A stretch of 64,000 bases of DNA from Folioceros fuciformis (lineage: Eukaryota; Anthocerotophyta; Anthocerotopsida; Anthocerotales). The notes beneath the pieces were generated by a model. The model was not told the origin of the DNA and ran no database searches. It worked only from the letters and a program-made list of their open reading frames with translations. Positions within the stretch are counted from its first letter, which is position 1, and every line of letters starts with the position of its first letter. The DNA is taken from positions 62,001 to 126,000 of the forward strand of contig JBNGIO010006037.1 of the NCBI GenBank assembly GCA_049999805.1. Reading direction: 5' to 3'. Shown here piece by piece: positions 22,541 through 33,911 of the stretch. Both the position numbers and the translations under genes were made by a program.

Positions 22541-24404
22541 ATGGCATCCGTGGAGAAGATGACGGAAGGGGCCTCCATTGCGGTCAGTGTGGAGAAAGTG
22601 AGCGCCTTCACCCCGGCGAGCGTGCCGACAGGTCCGACCCCGGGTCCGGGTCTGGGGCCGGGGCCGGGTCCGGCCGGCATTCTGGTGCACCAGGATGGCC
22701 CGCTGTCTCTCACGGACGTGGAGCTAGCGCTCCAGGAGACCAAGGAGCAGAGGGAGCACCGCATCCGCCAGCTCTTCGCCATCTTCGACACCAGCAAGTC
22801 GGGGTACCTGGACCACCGCCACATTGAGGATGTGTTCCGCACGCTCTCCATCCCCGCGCACAACAAGTACGCCAAGGAGCTGCTCAGCGTGTGCGATTCC
22901 GACCAGGACGGCAAGGTGGACTACGACGAGTTCCGCAAGTACATGGACAACAAGGAGCTGGAGCTGTACCAAATCTTCCAAGAGATCGACGTGAAGCATA
23001 ACGGCACAATTGAGCCGGATGAGCTGCGGCAGGCGCTTTTGAGAGCAGGTACATTCGTGCATGCCTGCCTTTTGGCTCTCGTGTGGCGTGGGTTGAGGCC
23101 AGGGGGTGCGCTTAGTTTAAGATCTCAGGCTGTGTGCAGGGATTCCCATCCAGGACGACCAGCTTGCCATGTTTGTGGACCATGTTGACAAGGATAACAA
23201 CGGGATCATCACCTTCGAGGAGTGGAGGGACTTTTTGCTTTTGCTGCCCAATGTGAAAACTCTTTCCAACATATATCATTACTGGGAGAAGATTTGTTTG
23301 GTTGATATTGGGGAGCAAGCCGTTATTCCAGAGGGGATAAGTCGCCAACTGGATGCGTACAAGTATTTCTTTGCCGGTGGAGTTGCTGGTGCTGTTTCAC
23401 GAACTGCAACAGCACCCTTGGACAGGCTTAAGGTGCTGCTGCAAGTGCAAACCCATGACCAAGGCCGTGGTGTGATGTCTGGGCTAGCAAAGATTTACAA
23501 GGATAGTGGCTTTGCGGGATTTTTCCGGGGGAATGGGCTCAATGTATTTAAAGTAGCCCCTGAGTCCGCCATCAAGTTCTATGCCTATGAACTGCTCAAG
23601 GAGTATGTGGTCAAGGTGGACGGTAGTGGAACCAAGGAAGAAATTGGAACTTGGGGACGTTTTGTCGCTGGAGGAGCCGCTGGAGCGATTGCTCAAACTG
23701 TAATTTATCCACTGGATGTAGTCAAGACCAGGCTTCAAACCTTTCGTGCCTCCGATGGCACAGCCCCGCCTCTGATGCGCTTGTCTCGTGATATTTGGGT
23801 CCATGAAGGTCCCAGAGCCATGTACAGGGGTCTTGTCCCATCTCTACTTGGCATGATACCGTATGCCGGCATCGACTTGGCTGCGTACGAGACATTTAAA
23901 GATTTGTCACGCCGATTTTTGCCGAAGGACACAGGTGATCCTCCCTCCTACTGCTCTGTGCCCCGACATCGCCAACCATGTACACCCCTCTAACTGTTTC
24001 TAGTGGACCAATTGCAGAGCCAGGCCCTCTGGTGCAGCTCGCTTGCGGGACTGTTTCAGGAGCCCTCGGAGCAACGTGCGTGTACCCTCTGCAGCTCGTC
24101 AGGACAAGGTGACATTTCTGATAGTTTTGTTTTCCATGTGATGATATCAACCTTGGGCAGGCAGAGACAGCTTTGTCTGACTGACTGTGCCTGCAGGCTG
24201 CAAGCCGAACCTATGAACTCTCCAAATCGGTACAAGGGTATGGGTGACTGCTTCCGACGCACATTCAAGAAAGAGGGTGTACGGGGCTTCTACAACGGGC
24301 TTGCCCCAAATCTGCTGAAGGTCGCGCCTGCTGCAAGCATCACTTATCTTGTGTACGAGGCTATGAAGAAACAGTTCTCACTGAATCCCAATTGTTCTAA
24401 CTGA
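22541..24404 (+). CDS. calcium-dependent mitochondrial ATP-Mg/phosphate carrier (SCaMC/APC type)
   Basis: Inner-membrane transporter of the SLC25 family that exchanges ATP-Mg for phosphate under calcium control. Four exons join cleanly: 22541-23048, 23140-23934, 24018-24108 and 24197-24404, giving 533 residues. After a Pro/Gly-rich start come EF-hands, with loops [27 protein letters not shown] and DKDNNGIIT; the third (DVKHNGTIE) is least canonical. Three carrier repeats follow with signatures [20 protein letters not shown] and [10 protein letters not shown], each with its G-rich and FFRG/MYRG/FYNG partner. The start at 22541 is the first ATG of the open frame. Plants carry several such carriers (APC1-3); which one is orthologous cannot be said. 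Confidence 0.95.
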
Positions 24405-24649
24405 TGGGTTGAGTATCTAATAAAGTGAAGTTCGGGCTTCCAAAACTTCTCTGGAGCACTCACGGGGCTCATGTACGTGGACACCCCCCTCGGATTCTGG
24501 TACGACATCTTGCAACACTCCCCCCTCCGATTCTGGAAAGCCTTCTTGCTGTTCACTCTCAACGAAATTCCATACATAAATAACCCATCCACCTGAAAGA
24601 CGTAAGACATACGGCTAGATAACCCTTCCACCCCGAAAGAGGTAAGACA

Positions 24650-24865
24650 AACGGCCAAAGGTGACTGGGCCAACGGGCCCCTCAACGAAATGGCCAAAGT
24701 CGACGGGCCACGGGCTAGCCCCCCAACGAAATGGCCCAAGGTGACCGGTTGAGTAGCTAGCCCCTCAACGAAATGGCCAAAGGTGACGGCGGCCAAGGGG
24801 GTTAGTCCGTCAGCCAAAGGTGATTGAAATGGCCAAAGGTGACCGGGCCACCGGGGACTAGGGCC
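24650..24865. repeat. degenerate short tandem repeat (aacgaaatggccaaaggtga)
   Basis: About six imperfect copies of a roughly 20-base core, aacgaaatggccaaaggtga, spaced by variable ggcc/ctagcc-rich sequence. No coding sense is evident. It lies just beyond the 3' end of the carrier gene. Confidence 0.7.
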
Positions 24866-26049
24866 TGAACGAGATGAACGGTGTATGTGCGAATGCGAGA
24901 AAAAGGTGTCGTCGTCACGTCTCCTAGTTAGGGCATCTCCTGTACCGAGGGATGATACATTTGGCAACTAGCACCTTTCAGCGGTCAATGCTCGCTCTGG
25001 TTGACAGATGAAAACCAAAAAGGGATTGTTTGGACTCCACTCTGCCCTGCGCTTTTCAATGCCGTTTCCTTATGTTCCCCTCCATCCACAGCACCAGTCA
25101 CCGTCGAGGTCGAAAACAGCACGAGTCTCCGTCGAGCTCAAACACATGACGTGTCTCCGCCGAGCTCAGAAACAGCACGTTCTACAAACCGATCACCCCG
25201 ACTGGTCGGACTTCGTGGAGAAACAACCGAGATAGAAAAATCCAGCTACTGCGAAAGAAGGGGAAGTGCTACGCCGAGGATCCTCCTCGGCGTATCACGA
25301 ATGGTGTGGGGCAAGTAGTTGGCATCATTACACAGTGTAGTCAGTGGTACAAACCTCGAAACCTAGCGCGTGATAGTGTAGGTCCTCATACAACAACAGT
25401 AAACGGGGAGCCTCATCTGCCAGTGCTTGCTGATCTACTTCGAGTGTAGCATTCAATCGAATTCCGAGATTCTCCACATCAGCTAACCTACGCGGCACAC
25501 GGAGGGACAAGACGAGACGAAGAATGAGAGCTACCGTCCCTGCGAAATGGCGCTGCAGCCCGCAATTGATGTGGCCAACGGCGGTGCCTTACGCCCTGCT
25601 GCTAGACGCCCATACCTACCATGGATGTCACAATTTCCTCTCCCATGTGTACTAGCCACACCGGGTATGAACTCCTACCGTCACAGAAATGAAAGGAGGC
25701 CGCTCCTCGAGGGCCAGCGAAATCGAGCACGATCAATGGGGTCTCCACAACGGTGTGAGGGTACGAGACTATACTCCGCTAAACGTAAACAGGACACTGG
25801 TCTTATCCTGATCTTACTGAAGGTCGCGCTCAACACTATCTTGCATTCGGAACAACGGATAAACATTTCTCACTCAATCAATGCCGCTCAGCCAGCTGAT
25901 GGGTTGGTTAGGTGCCCAATAATGTAAAATTCACAACAAATTCTGCACGGATGCGCGGGCATAATGCAGAAAATGTCCTCTCCTAGCTCCCATACCTACG
26001 TACTGCAAGGTGTGGACCCTACAACGTGCCAGTGGAATTGAAGTTGGGT
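24866..26049. other. intergenic region between carrier gene and LAS1-like gene
   Basis: Apart from the short repeat at 25083 I see no gene. The part nearest 26050 should be the 3' untranslated region of the leftward LAS1-like gene. Confidence 0.5.
25083..25178. repeat. about 29-base imperfect tandem repeat, three copies
   Basis: Three neighbouring units each begin with gtcaccgtcgag or gtctccgtcgag-like sequence and end with aaacagcacg-like sequence. No gene is associated. Confidence 0.55.
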
Positions 26050-28945
26050 CTACAGAACGTGCACAGACGCCCGCAGTACCGCCAGCAACTCTTCTCCACA
26101 TGGCTGGTATGTGCCATTTAGCAACAAGCACCCTTTCAGGGGTCTTGCTTGCTGGTCCAAAGAAGAGAAGGGGCCTTCTTCTACTCTCTGAGCTGCCGTT
26201 GCCTCGAGACGTGGCCGGTTATCCCCGCTCGTTTTTTGAGCCCCGTCATCCACAGCAGACGGCTTAAATGGGCTCAACAAAACCGCACGTTCCACCATCT
26301 CATCAGCCGGACTGCTTGTAGCTCTAGGAGGATCCTCGTCACCTGGAGTGGAAGGTGGAGCCACATCCCTGTCCACATTTTGAGGCAAACTTGAAACCAA
26401 TCGATCTCCTACCCTGTTAGCTAGTGAGCCTCCCTCTAAGTTTCGTTCGCAATCGCTGTCAAAATTGCTTTCTTCTATGCGCCTGCCTCGAAGAATTGTA
26501 CCTATAGGGCAAGGCCTCCAACGCTGCACCTTGGTCCACCTTCCTGATGACCCAGTCGGAACAGCACCAGACTCAGCAGCCCCTGACCCTTTTCGAATTG
26601 CTGCAGCCTTCAGGTTCAGGACCTTGCGAATAAGAGACTCCTGCTGCTCCCTAGCCTCAGCTAACGTGACCTCACCATCGGGTTGTGGGGCTGGTGCCTT
26701 GAACTCTCTAGTTTCTATCAACCTCTCTGAACCCTGCGCAGGCTCACAACCTGCGACCGACCTCATCAATAACACTGCTTGACCTCTTGTTCTCTGTGTC
26801 GGAATCTTGCTCATTACCTGGTCCGAGTCCTTGATATCTGTACCAGGCAGCTCACCATTTTTGTCCTGCCCCGTGAAATTCCTTTCAGGATCAGTAATCA
26901 GACCGATTGCACCAAGTTTGGCAAGAACTACAGCTCGTTGAAGCAATCTCCTGTCTCCAACCTGTATCGCCAGAAGGGGGACAAGTCTTTCCAACTGTTT
27001 GTTTGTGCCAATCTTCCGTAGACACTTGAAGAGTAACTCCTTCAGTGCTCCATCAAATAGTCCACCTACAAGGGGAGGACCTTCCGACGGACTCCGACCA
27101 TTATCACCTTTACGTGCTTTAAGTGGAGGAAGCTCTGAGTTCCTGGGTGACACCTTCTCACCAAGAAGCCAGGCCCCCCAGTCTAGTAATCCAGAAACCA
27201 CAGACGAAGACGAGCTGAGAAATTTACTCTCTGCAGCTGAGGGCTCTAAAGTGTGAAGCTGTATCTCGAAAGCTGTAGTTTGCTTTTCAAGAGCAGATTC
27301 ACCGCCATGTGCCCTGTCCTCGCACAATCTGTCAATGATGCGTGTCAGTAACATGAGCGGCAACTCAGGTATGTGAGAGGACAGCTTCCTGATCGCATAC
27401 TTCCACACTGCAGCTGCAGGCTCAGCCAATTGATCATGTTGTGGAATGCTTATAGTATCCCGTTGGTGAGGACCACTATCATTAGTGGACAACAAGGGAC
27501 CATGAGATTGATTTTTCTCTTCCGCTACCCGCAATTGACCTGTGAGCCCATCATCTACTATAATGGATACCAGATCTGATCTAGCAGAGGAACAAAGCTC
27601 CATCACCTGGTCAAGCTGAAGATTCTGCTGCCGCTTCAAAGCTGTCAAAAACGAAATCACTGTCAACATTTGTTGTTCCACAACAGTCAGTGCACCCGCA
27701 TTCAAAATCACAGCTCTTCTATCCAGAGCAGACCTTTCTTAGTCTTCTTCAGCTCTTTCCGATCAAGGTGATCCTGCTCCTCCCGCTCATCAGGCGTTGG
27801 CGGACAACTCTTGGCGCTTACTGAGGTTAGCTGTAAAGCTTGAACGTAGTCCATAAGTTTAAGCTTCAACTGCGTTCGCACGTCCTGTAACTTTTGTTCC
27901 TGAAACGACCAGTAGTGCGACTCCAACCAAGCTAACATCTGCAAAATTGCATGGACAAAAGTTGCTATGAAACACTCCCAAGCCAGTTAGGGCTGCATAG
28001 CAGATTGAAGGTATTGCCAAATCACCTCTTTACTCCCATCCCTAAGGAGTGAAATGGCAGGAAGCTCCATGTGTGCAGATTCTGCGACACGAAAGCTGGT
28101 GGTAAGTCCTCAACAACATCCGGCAGTGAAAAAAAACCCAGATATCACGACTGAAAGTTGCGTCGTACGTGGAGTAGGAGAATACCATGCCGTATGTCAA
28201 CCAGCACACGAGGTAGCCCAACTTTCTCCGCTCGAGTAGCCACGGATGCCGAGTTACGCCTGTGAGCTTGGTCCACAATCCCGTTCACTAGCCTGCGGCG
28301 GCAGCGTTCATTCGTCTGTAAGGGTTCATTCGGGCACACGATCCCGCGGCCCCCGCCAAGAGACAACGACCTGACATTTGCCTACCTCATGGTAGTCATT
28401 GCGTACATCATCTGCAACATCTCTTCCGGAAGAGCCAGGTGCGCTGGCAGCCCTGCTCTGCAACGTCAGCCATCCACCCAGACTCATCTCAGACTTCCAG
28501 CTGGCAGACAATTCTGTCTGTCATTATTGCAAAACTGAGACCAAAGGCCTGTACCATTCTTGCAAAACGGAGAGCACAGGCCAGCGACCGCACCTGAATT
28601 CCGCATCTCGTTGATGCACAGCTATAATTTTCCCGGTGACCTCCACGGCCACAGGCACGTCGCCCCTGCTCTGCCATACAGCAATCTGCGACCCGCCACG
28701 AGCATGAGGACAGGGCTCTCTCTTCCAGGATGCACCGCACCCGTCGGCGCCACTTTCTCACTCACTCGCTACTCAACTCACTCGCTCACCCGATTTAGTG
28801 CTGCGGAAACCCGAGCCGGATGGTCGGAGAAAAGCGCCGAGCGCAGAGCCCTCCATTCCCTCCAGCTCTGCCACGGCACACGCCTGAGCTCCGGCTGAGC
28901 CCGCGCCCGCTTCCTACTGCCTCCACCCTCCACTTCAGACGCCAT
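26050..28945 (-). CDS. LAS1: LAS1-like ribosome-biogenesis protein
   Basis: Las1 family proteins are HEPN-type endonucleases that cut ITS2 during 60S subunit maturation in the nucleus, together with Grc3. Seven exons join in frame: 28790-28945, 28594-28685, 28386-28457, 28186-28292, 28026-28081, 27734-27938 and 26050-27659, for 765 residues. The N-terminal Las1 domain is clear: VPWQSWREWRALRSALFSDH, QSRGDVPVAVEVTGKIIAVH, LQMMYAMTTMRLVNGIVD, GLPRVLVDIRHESAHMELP and MLAWLESHYW. The RH-x3-H element (RHESAH) is the catalytic HEPN motif and is intact. The long last exon is poorly conserved but ends with a recognisable plant-type tail (CLLLNGTYQPCGEELLAVL). The last two exon joins are the least certain. 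The gene is divergent from the small gene at 29151, with about 205 bases between start codons. Confidence 0.9.
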
Positions 28946-29150
28946 AGATCCGTTTAGCGGACCAAGCCCGTCCTTTCGCCACTTTCCGTTAGGGCTCCTG
29001 CCGTGCTAACTGCTCCGCCCCGCCTCGTCACGCGTCCCAAGCCCCCATAGCCGCATCGCACGCTGGCGGGCGAGATGGTGGTGAGCGCTTCCTCCCCTAC
29101 CGCCGCGTCCTCCTCCTGACAATGCGAGATCTTGCGGCCCCTCCTACGGC
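28946..29150. promoter_or_regulatory. shared divergent promoter region of LAS1-like and coiled-coil genes
   Basis: Only 205 bases separate the two divergent start codons, so both promoters and leaders must fit here or overlap the genes. The stretch is GC-rich, as is common for bidirectional housekeeping promoters. No TATA-like box is obvious. Confidence 0.55.
29075..29119 (+). promoter_or_regulatory. possible upstream ORF of 14 codons
   Basis: An ATG followed by 13 further codons, rich in Ser and Ala, and a TGA, 32 bases before the main ATG at 29151. If the transcript starts upstream of 29075 this could lower translation of the downstream gene. The GTGAGC in its second and third codons also resembles a splice donor, so a leader intron is an alternative. 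Confidence 0.3.
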
Positions 29151-29510
29151 ATGGGCGCCCCTATGAGCCCCGCCCTGGGATTCCTGAGCAAGCTGAACAA
29201 GAAGGTGGAGGACCTGGGCCCGGCAATGGCTCTCATGAGTATGGGCACATCCGCCGGCTACTTCCTCTCATCCAGAGAACATTCGTTGCAGCTGGAGATC
29301 GCCAAACTGGAGGCCGAACTCCGCTACGAGAAGGAGCGCGCGCAAAAGGATCTGGCCCTCCTGACGAAGGACTTGGAGCGTGAAAAGGAGGCGCGAGAGG
29401 CTGCCGTTCAGAAGGCCCGCGCAGACGCCTCCAACTTCTTCCTTCGTTCCGGCGAGTACGAGAACATGATGAAACGAATTCACGGCGAAGGGAAATCCAA
29501 CCCAAGCTAG
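29151..29510 (+). CDS. small coiled-coil protein, function unknown
   Basis: 119 codons in one exon. The first third is hydrophobic and Met/Gly-rich (GPAMALMSMGTSAGYFL, a possible short membrane or hairpin segment), followed by a strongly charged coiled coil of about 65 residues (LEAELRYEKERAQKDL and onward) and a short basic tail. It shares a promoter region with the LAS1-like gene. I do not recognise the family. The combination of a short hydrophobic patch with a coiled coil would suit an organelle-membrane-associated protein, but that is a guess. Confidence 0.7.
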   Translation: MGAPMSPALGFLSKLNKKVEDLGPAMALMSMGTSAGYFLSSREHSLQLEIAKLEAELRYEKERAQKDLALLTKDLEREKEAREAAVQKARADASNFFLRSGEYENMMKRIHGEGKSNPS

Positions 29511-29737
29511 GCTAGGTTTGCAACACCAATGGACACGGACTGAACAACTTTTGTTTTATATGCCAATTACTGTACCTACGGCCTACACCATTCCTACTTA
29601 TACAAACGTCCTTAGTGCGCTTGTTTAGAATCCTTCTGCCTTCTATTTATATACCTACCCATTTATCGTGCTATGTTTATATGTTGATGAAACATCACCA
29701 GGACTAGGTAGCTAAGTTTTTATCATCAAACTATTTT
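29511..29737. other. probable 3' untranslated region of the small coiled-coil gene
   Basis: AT-richer sequence following the stop codon. No other feature is seen. Confidence 0.4.
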
Positions 29738-30430
29738 GTGATGAACGTTTTCAAGATCACATCACACTTGCATAATAAGGTTGGCGCCTGGTCTACGTTG
29801 ATGGATGTGTTGCTCTACCTTAATGCGTGTGTTGGCCTCCTCAGATGTGGTGAAGATGGGCCTCTTCTACATTGCTGGTGCTTAGGGCCATGCAAGCATG
29901 GTCCCCTCCCTGGCTTTGAGAAGGGGAGAGACACTTCATGCTCTCATGATAGGGGGAACAGAATTCAAGCTCAAGCTCAAGCTCAAGCGGACGTGCTTGC
30001 AGTTAACAGTTCGGTGCCCATGTGTGCAAAGTGTGGCAACTTGGAAGATACCCAGAGTGCCTTCAGCGGATTGGGTCACAAAGATATCTAGATGTGGGAA
30101 CAGAAGTGGGTTTGGGAAAGTGGAATGGGTCACCAAGATATCTAGATGTGGAAACAGAAGTGGGTTTGGGATAGTGGACTGGGCCACAAAGAGATCTGGA
30201 TGTGGAAACAAAAGTGGGTTTGGGACAGGAGGTTTCTCTTGTGCGCTCTCTTGTGCGCAGCGGTGTTATTCGAGAAGATGTCCACACCTGGCAGTAAGTG
30301 ATGTTGCGCAACTGCCTGGTGGACATGCACGCAGAATGTTTCGAGCAGAGAGATGGAGTGGAGGATTTCGAAGAAGGCCTGGCCATGAAGAAGGGGGACG
30401 CTGCTTGCCGGGTGTCCCAGGAAGGGCTTC
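29738..30430 (+). pseudogene. decayed pentatricopeptide-repeat (PPR) gene
   Basis: Short fragments in different plus-strand frames carry hallmarks of land-plant PLS-type PPR proteins: LYLNACVGLL (about 29815), CAKCGNLEDTQSAFSGLGHKD (30020-30090; functional copies usually read MYAKCGNLEDA) and [12 protein letters not shown] (30301-30340; compare NCLVDMYAKCG). Frameshifts separate them, and a 54-base tandem repeat has expanded between the second and third. No open frame of useful length remains. PPR proteins act in organelle RNA editing and processing; this one cannot be functional as it stands. Confidence 0.6.
30072..30228. repeat. 54-base tandem repeat, about three copies
   Basis: Three near-identical units containing gatatctagatgtgg and aacagaagtgggtttggga follow each other within the decayed PPR gene. 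The third copy has diverged most (gagatctggatgtgg). Confidence 0.85.
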
Positions 30431-30699
30431 GACTTACACGACGCAAATCATCCAGAACCAACATACAGTACATGTGCAGAGGAGTTAAAAAGCAGAAATG
30501 GGAAAAGAAGGAACGTGTTGAAATGCGAGTACCGTATGTTCTCTCTAAAGCGGAAAGAGAACGATCTCGGGCCCGAATAAGAGGAAGCCAGTGGGAGGAA
30601 ACCAGGTGGCATTTTGGCAGCCCGTGGCTTGCTCACTTGTTCGCTGCTGCAGCTGTGGCTGAAGGGCAGGGCGCGGTGGGAAGAGCGAGCGCTACAGGC

Positions 30700-31803
30700 A
30701 TGGCGATGAGGCGGGTGGCCATGGCCTTAGGGCGGGGAGCGGCGGCGAGGGTGAGGGAATGCCGAGGTTTTGCTGCTGTCTCGGCGAGCGGGGAGATGAC
30801 GGTCAGGGATGCTCTCAACTCGGCGCTTGAGGAGGAGATGGCGGCAGATCCCTCCATCTTCATTATGGGAGAGGAGGTGGGAGAGTACCAGGGGGCGTAC
30901 AAGGTCACCAAGGGCCTGCTGCAGAAGTTCGGGCCCCAGCGGGTGCTGGATACTCCCATCACGGAGGCGGGGTTCACAGGAATCGGGGTGGGAGCGGCAT
31001 TCTACGGCCTGCGCCCTGTGGTAGAGTTCATGACCTTCAACTTCTCCATGCAGGCCATCGACCACATCATCAATTCCGCGGCCAAGACGTACTACATGTC
31101 GGGAGGACAGATTACGGTGCCGATCGTGTTCCGAGGGCCCAACGGGGCTGCGGCAGGAGTGGGTGCGCAGCACTCGCAGTGCTACGCTGCCTGGTACGGA
31201 GCATGCCCGGGCCTGAAGGTGCTTATGCCCTGGTCGTCGGAGGACGCCAGGGGCCTGCTCAAGGCTGCCATTAGGGATCCTGACCCTGTGGTGTTTCTGG
31301 AGAACGAGATTCTGTACGGAGAGAGCTTCCCGGTGTCGCAGCAGGCTCTGGATCCTAGCTTCACGATTCCCATCGGTAAGGCCAAGGTGGAGCGGGAGGG
31401 CACGGATGTCACCATTGTGGCCTTCTCCAAGATGGTTGGCTTTTCGCTCAAGGCCGCGGAGGAGCTTGCTAAGGACGGCATCAGCGCCGAGGTGTTGAAT
31501 TTGCGAAGCATCCGACCCCTGGATCGTAAGGCCATCAACGCCTCCGTCCGCAAGACTTCGCGCTTGGTGACTGTGGAGGAGGGATGGCCGCAGCACGGCG
31601 TTGGTGGGGAGGTCTGTGCCACCGTCATGGAGGACAGCTTCGATTACCTGGACGCTCGCGTGGAGCGGATTTCCGGGGCTGACGTCCCTATGCCCTACGC
31701 TGCCAACCTGGAGCGCATGGCTGTTCCGCAGGTTGATGATATCGTTCGGGCTGCCAAGAGAGCATGCTACCGATCCGCAGGCTCCCAGAGAGCTGTCGGA
31801 TGA
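30700..31803 (+). CDS. PDHB: mitochondrial pyruvate dehydrogenase E1 component, beta subunit
   Basis: Beta chain of the thiamine-diphosphate-dependent E1 enzyme that decarboxylates pyruvate in the mitochondrial matrix. The ATG at 30700 gives 367 residues; the frame is open upstream, but that part is PPR debris and leader. An Arg/Ala-rich presequence ([18 protein letters not shown]) precedes the mature core. Conserved blocks include [73 protein letters not shown] and [13 protein letters not shown]. The coding sequence has no intron and is GC-rich. The mitochondrial rather than plastid form is favoured by sequence and presequence. Confidence 0.95.
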   Translation: MAMRRVAMALGRGAAARVRECRGFAAVSASGEMTVRDALNSALEEEMAADPSIFIMGEEVGEYQGAYKVTKGLLQKFGPQRVLDTPITEAGFTGIGVGAAFYGLRPVVEFMTFNFSMQAIDHIINSAAKTYYMSGGQITVPIVFRGPNGAAAGVGAQHSQCYAAWYGACPGLKVLMPWSSEDARGLLKAAIRDPDPVVFLENEILYGESFPVSQQALDPSFTIPIGKAKVEREGTDVTIVAFSKMVGFSLKAAEELAKDGISAEVLNLRSIRPLDRKAINASVRKTSRLVTVEEGWPQHGVGGEVCATVMEDSFDYLDARVERISGADVPMPYAANLERMAVPQVDDIVRAAKRACYRSAGSQRAVG

Positions 31804-32419
31804 TCGATGGACAGCTCTTCGATTCTTGTTCTTGTCTCTAGGTGAGATGAAACTTCAGTGGCTGCTGCTGCCATTTGATAGAGATGTGGAGAACAAGGAG
31901 CGGTTCGTTGATTCACGGGGTGAAAGGAGCCTTTGTTCCCTCGTTTTTTCTCTTTTTTCAGACGCGTTTGATGTTGTTCTCGTGCTGTCCCAATTCCTTC
32001 TAGCTGATCTTGGACAAACAATTGTAAGTTTTGTAGTCATGGTGGACCGGCACCTCCTCTTGGCAAGTCAGTCTCTTTTCCCTTTTTTGCGGTGTGAGTA
32101 AATCGCTTCCAATCCAAGTTTGGCACGGCGTCATTCCGCCTTTTAAATCGTTGACGTGGAAACAGACGTCGTTTTCTGTCCAGCTTCGTTATTTGGTACT
32201 TAGGTAGATCATTCATCCCTCCATCTTAGTTCAGTAGCGGTGAAGCTTAAGGATGGAAATATGCATGTCTGTTGCTCTGGTCTCCGATTTACATCAGCAA
32301 GCTCACCTGTAGGAAGGAAGGTGGACCATTGGACAAGTTTTGATCCAATCAAAAAAGAAACCACCTGCGTGGTGCAGCACGCTGAATCAATGCAGAAGGG
32401 AGGAAATGTACGCTAACAA
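31804..32419. other. 3' flanks of two convergent genes
   Basis: Between the convergent PDHB and metacaspase stop codons. It presumably holds both 3' untranslated regions; nothing else is seen. Confidence 0.5.
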
Positions 32420-33911
32420 TCAGGCTACACTCTCGCAGATGAAGTACGAATCTGCGTTTTCATCGCTACAGTAGAGGCAGGGCTTCTGCGTGTGTCCTTG
32501 AATGTTGATGTACAGGCGGACGGTTTTGACAAGCTCTCTGTTGGTGATGGAGCCGTCCGTGCACTCGAGAGTCTGCAAGATGGCGTTGGTGAGCACCCCG
32601 TAGGCGTCCTTGCCGTTGCCAGTGGGGTTGGCATCCGCCGACGTCTGGAAGGACTCGCACCCACTAACAAGAATGCCGTTGTCATCTCTCACCCGATGCT
32701 CGGGAGGACCCTTGGCGTCTGCTACGGCGACGTAGTCTTCCCCTTCATCGTCCAGCTTCTGCCTGAGAAACTGCTGGGCCAAACTATCCTCTGCGGCTCC
32801 CCCTGACTGGATCCGCTGCACCTGGTTGCTCACGAAGCCCTTCACGTTCCTGCTCGCCGCCTGGCCGAAGGTGTCATAGAGCGTGGTACGGATGTTCCCC
32901 ACGCTCACATTGCGTCCCGTCTTCTGGCTAAGCAGAGCCGCCAGCTCTTCCGTGGACAGGGCCTTGGATTTCACACCGGGCACGCTCTTCGTCTGTTGGA
33001 AATTCACCTTGGCCGGCTTCACCGGCGGCTTGGCTTTTACAGGAGGAGGCGGCTTGGACTTCACAGGCTTTGCTCTCACGGGCTTCTCTTCTTCTTCCTC
33101 TTGTTCTTCTTCTTCCTCCCCTTCCTCTTCCTCCTCCTCTTCTTCCTCCTCTTCTTCCTCTTCCTCCTCTTCCTCCCCTTCTTCGTCTTCCTCCTCCTCC
33201 TCCTCCTCCTCCTCTTCTTCTTCTTCCGCTGCTGCTGCTGCCGCCGCCGCTGCTTCTTGTTCTGCTTTGGCTTTCGCCGCCGCCGCAGCAGCAGCCGCAG
33301 CCGCCATCTCGTTGGTATTGGACGAGTTGCCGATCTGCTCTAGAGCGTGATCTATGAGGCCGCCGCTGTGGCAAGAGTCGGAGACGATGGTGATGGTAGC
33401 ACCCGGGGGCACCTTGTTCACGATCGCCCGGAAGTCATCATCTGCCAAACAAGCATTCCGAATGAGTGAAGCGGCTGCAGCAGCTGCCATTGCCAACGCC
33501 AAGGGCCAAACGAAGGCCACTGCCACCGCATTACCACAGTATGGCATTGGCAGCTGTGCACAAACCTGACAAGAGATTGAAGTCACAGGGCACGATGCAC
33601 TCGTCATAGCCCGTATCATCGTGCTCTCCGGCCTCAGGCGTGACCCGCGTTCCGTGTCCACTGAAGTGAACGAACAAGGAATCCCCGGGCTGCACCCCGT
33701 CCACCAGCTGGTTCAGGGCCGCTCGGATGTTGGCCCCCGTGGGAAGGGGATAGTCTGGGTCATTGTCGACCAGCAAGGCGATGTTCTCGGGCGGGAACCC
33801 GAACCTCTTAATCAGCACCTGAGCAAATCGCCACACGTCATTGGCGCAGCCTCGCAGTTCCGACTGCGTGCCGGGATAGGTGCAGCCGACGAGAACCGCC
33901 TTCTTCACCAT
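32420..33911 (-). CDS. type II metacaspase with polyalanine/polyglutamate linker
   Basis: Arg/Lys-specific, calcium-dependent cysteine protease of the plant type II metacaspase group. Two exons, 33566-33911 and 32420-33441, give 455 residues. The p20 part starts at the first residue ([15 protein letters not shown]) without a prodomain and has the catalytic His in HFSGHGT and Cys in SDSCHSGG. The linker between p20 and p10 is unusual: two runs of about ten Ala, then roughly 48 residues that are almost all Glu (33100-33230 on the plus strand appears as ctt/ctc repeats), then a Lys/Pro-rich stretch. The p10 part follows with [19 protein letters not shown] and YGVLTNAIL. Type II enzymes are normally activated by self-cleavage in this linker. 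Confidence 0.93.

Noticed and set aside
25547-25927. Plus-strand open frame of 126 codons
   Set aside because: No conserved motif, no neighbours in the same frame, and composition like surrounding intergenic DNA.
26779-27256. Plus-strand open frames opposite the LAS1-like last exon
   Set aside because: They mirror a conserved-tailed LAS1 exon on the other strand and show no family features of their own.
32883-33350. Plus-strand open frame with a long polyserine run
   Set aside because: It is the complement of the metacaspase polyglutamate tract; all frames stay open because of the repeat.
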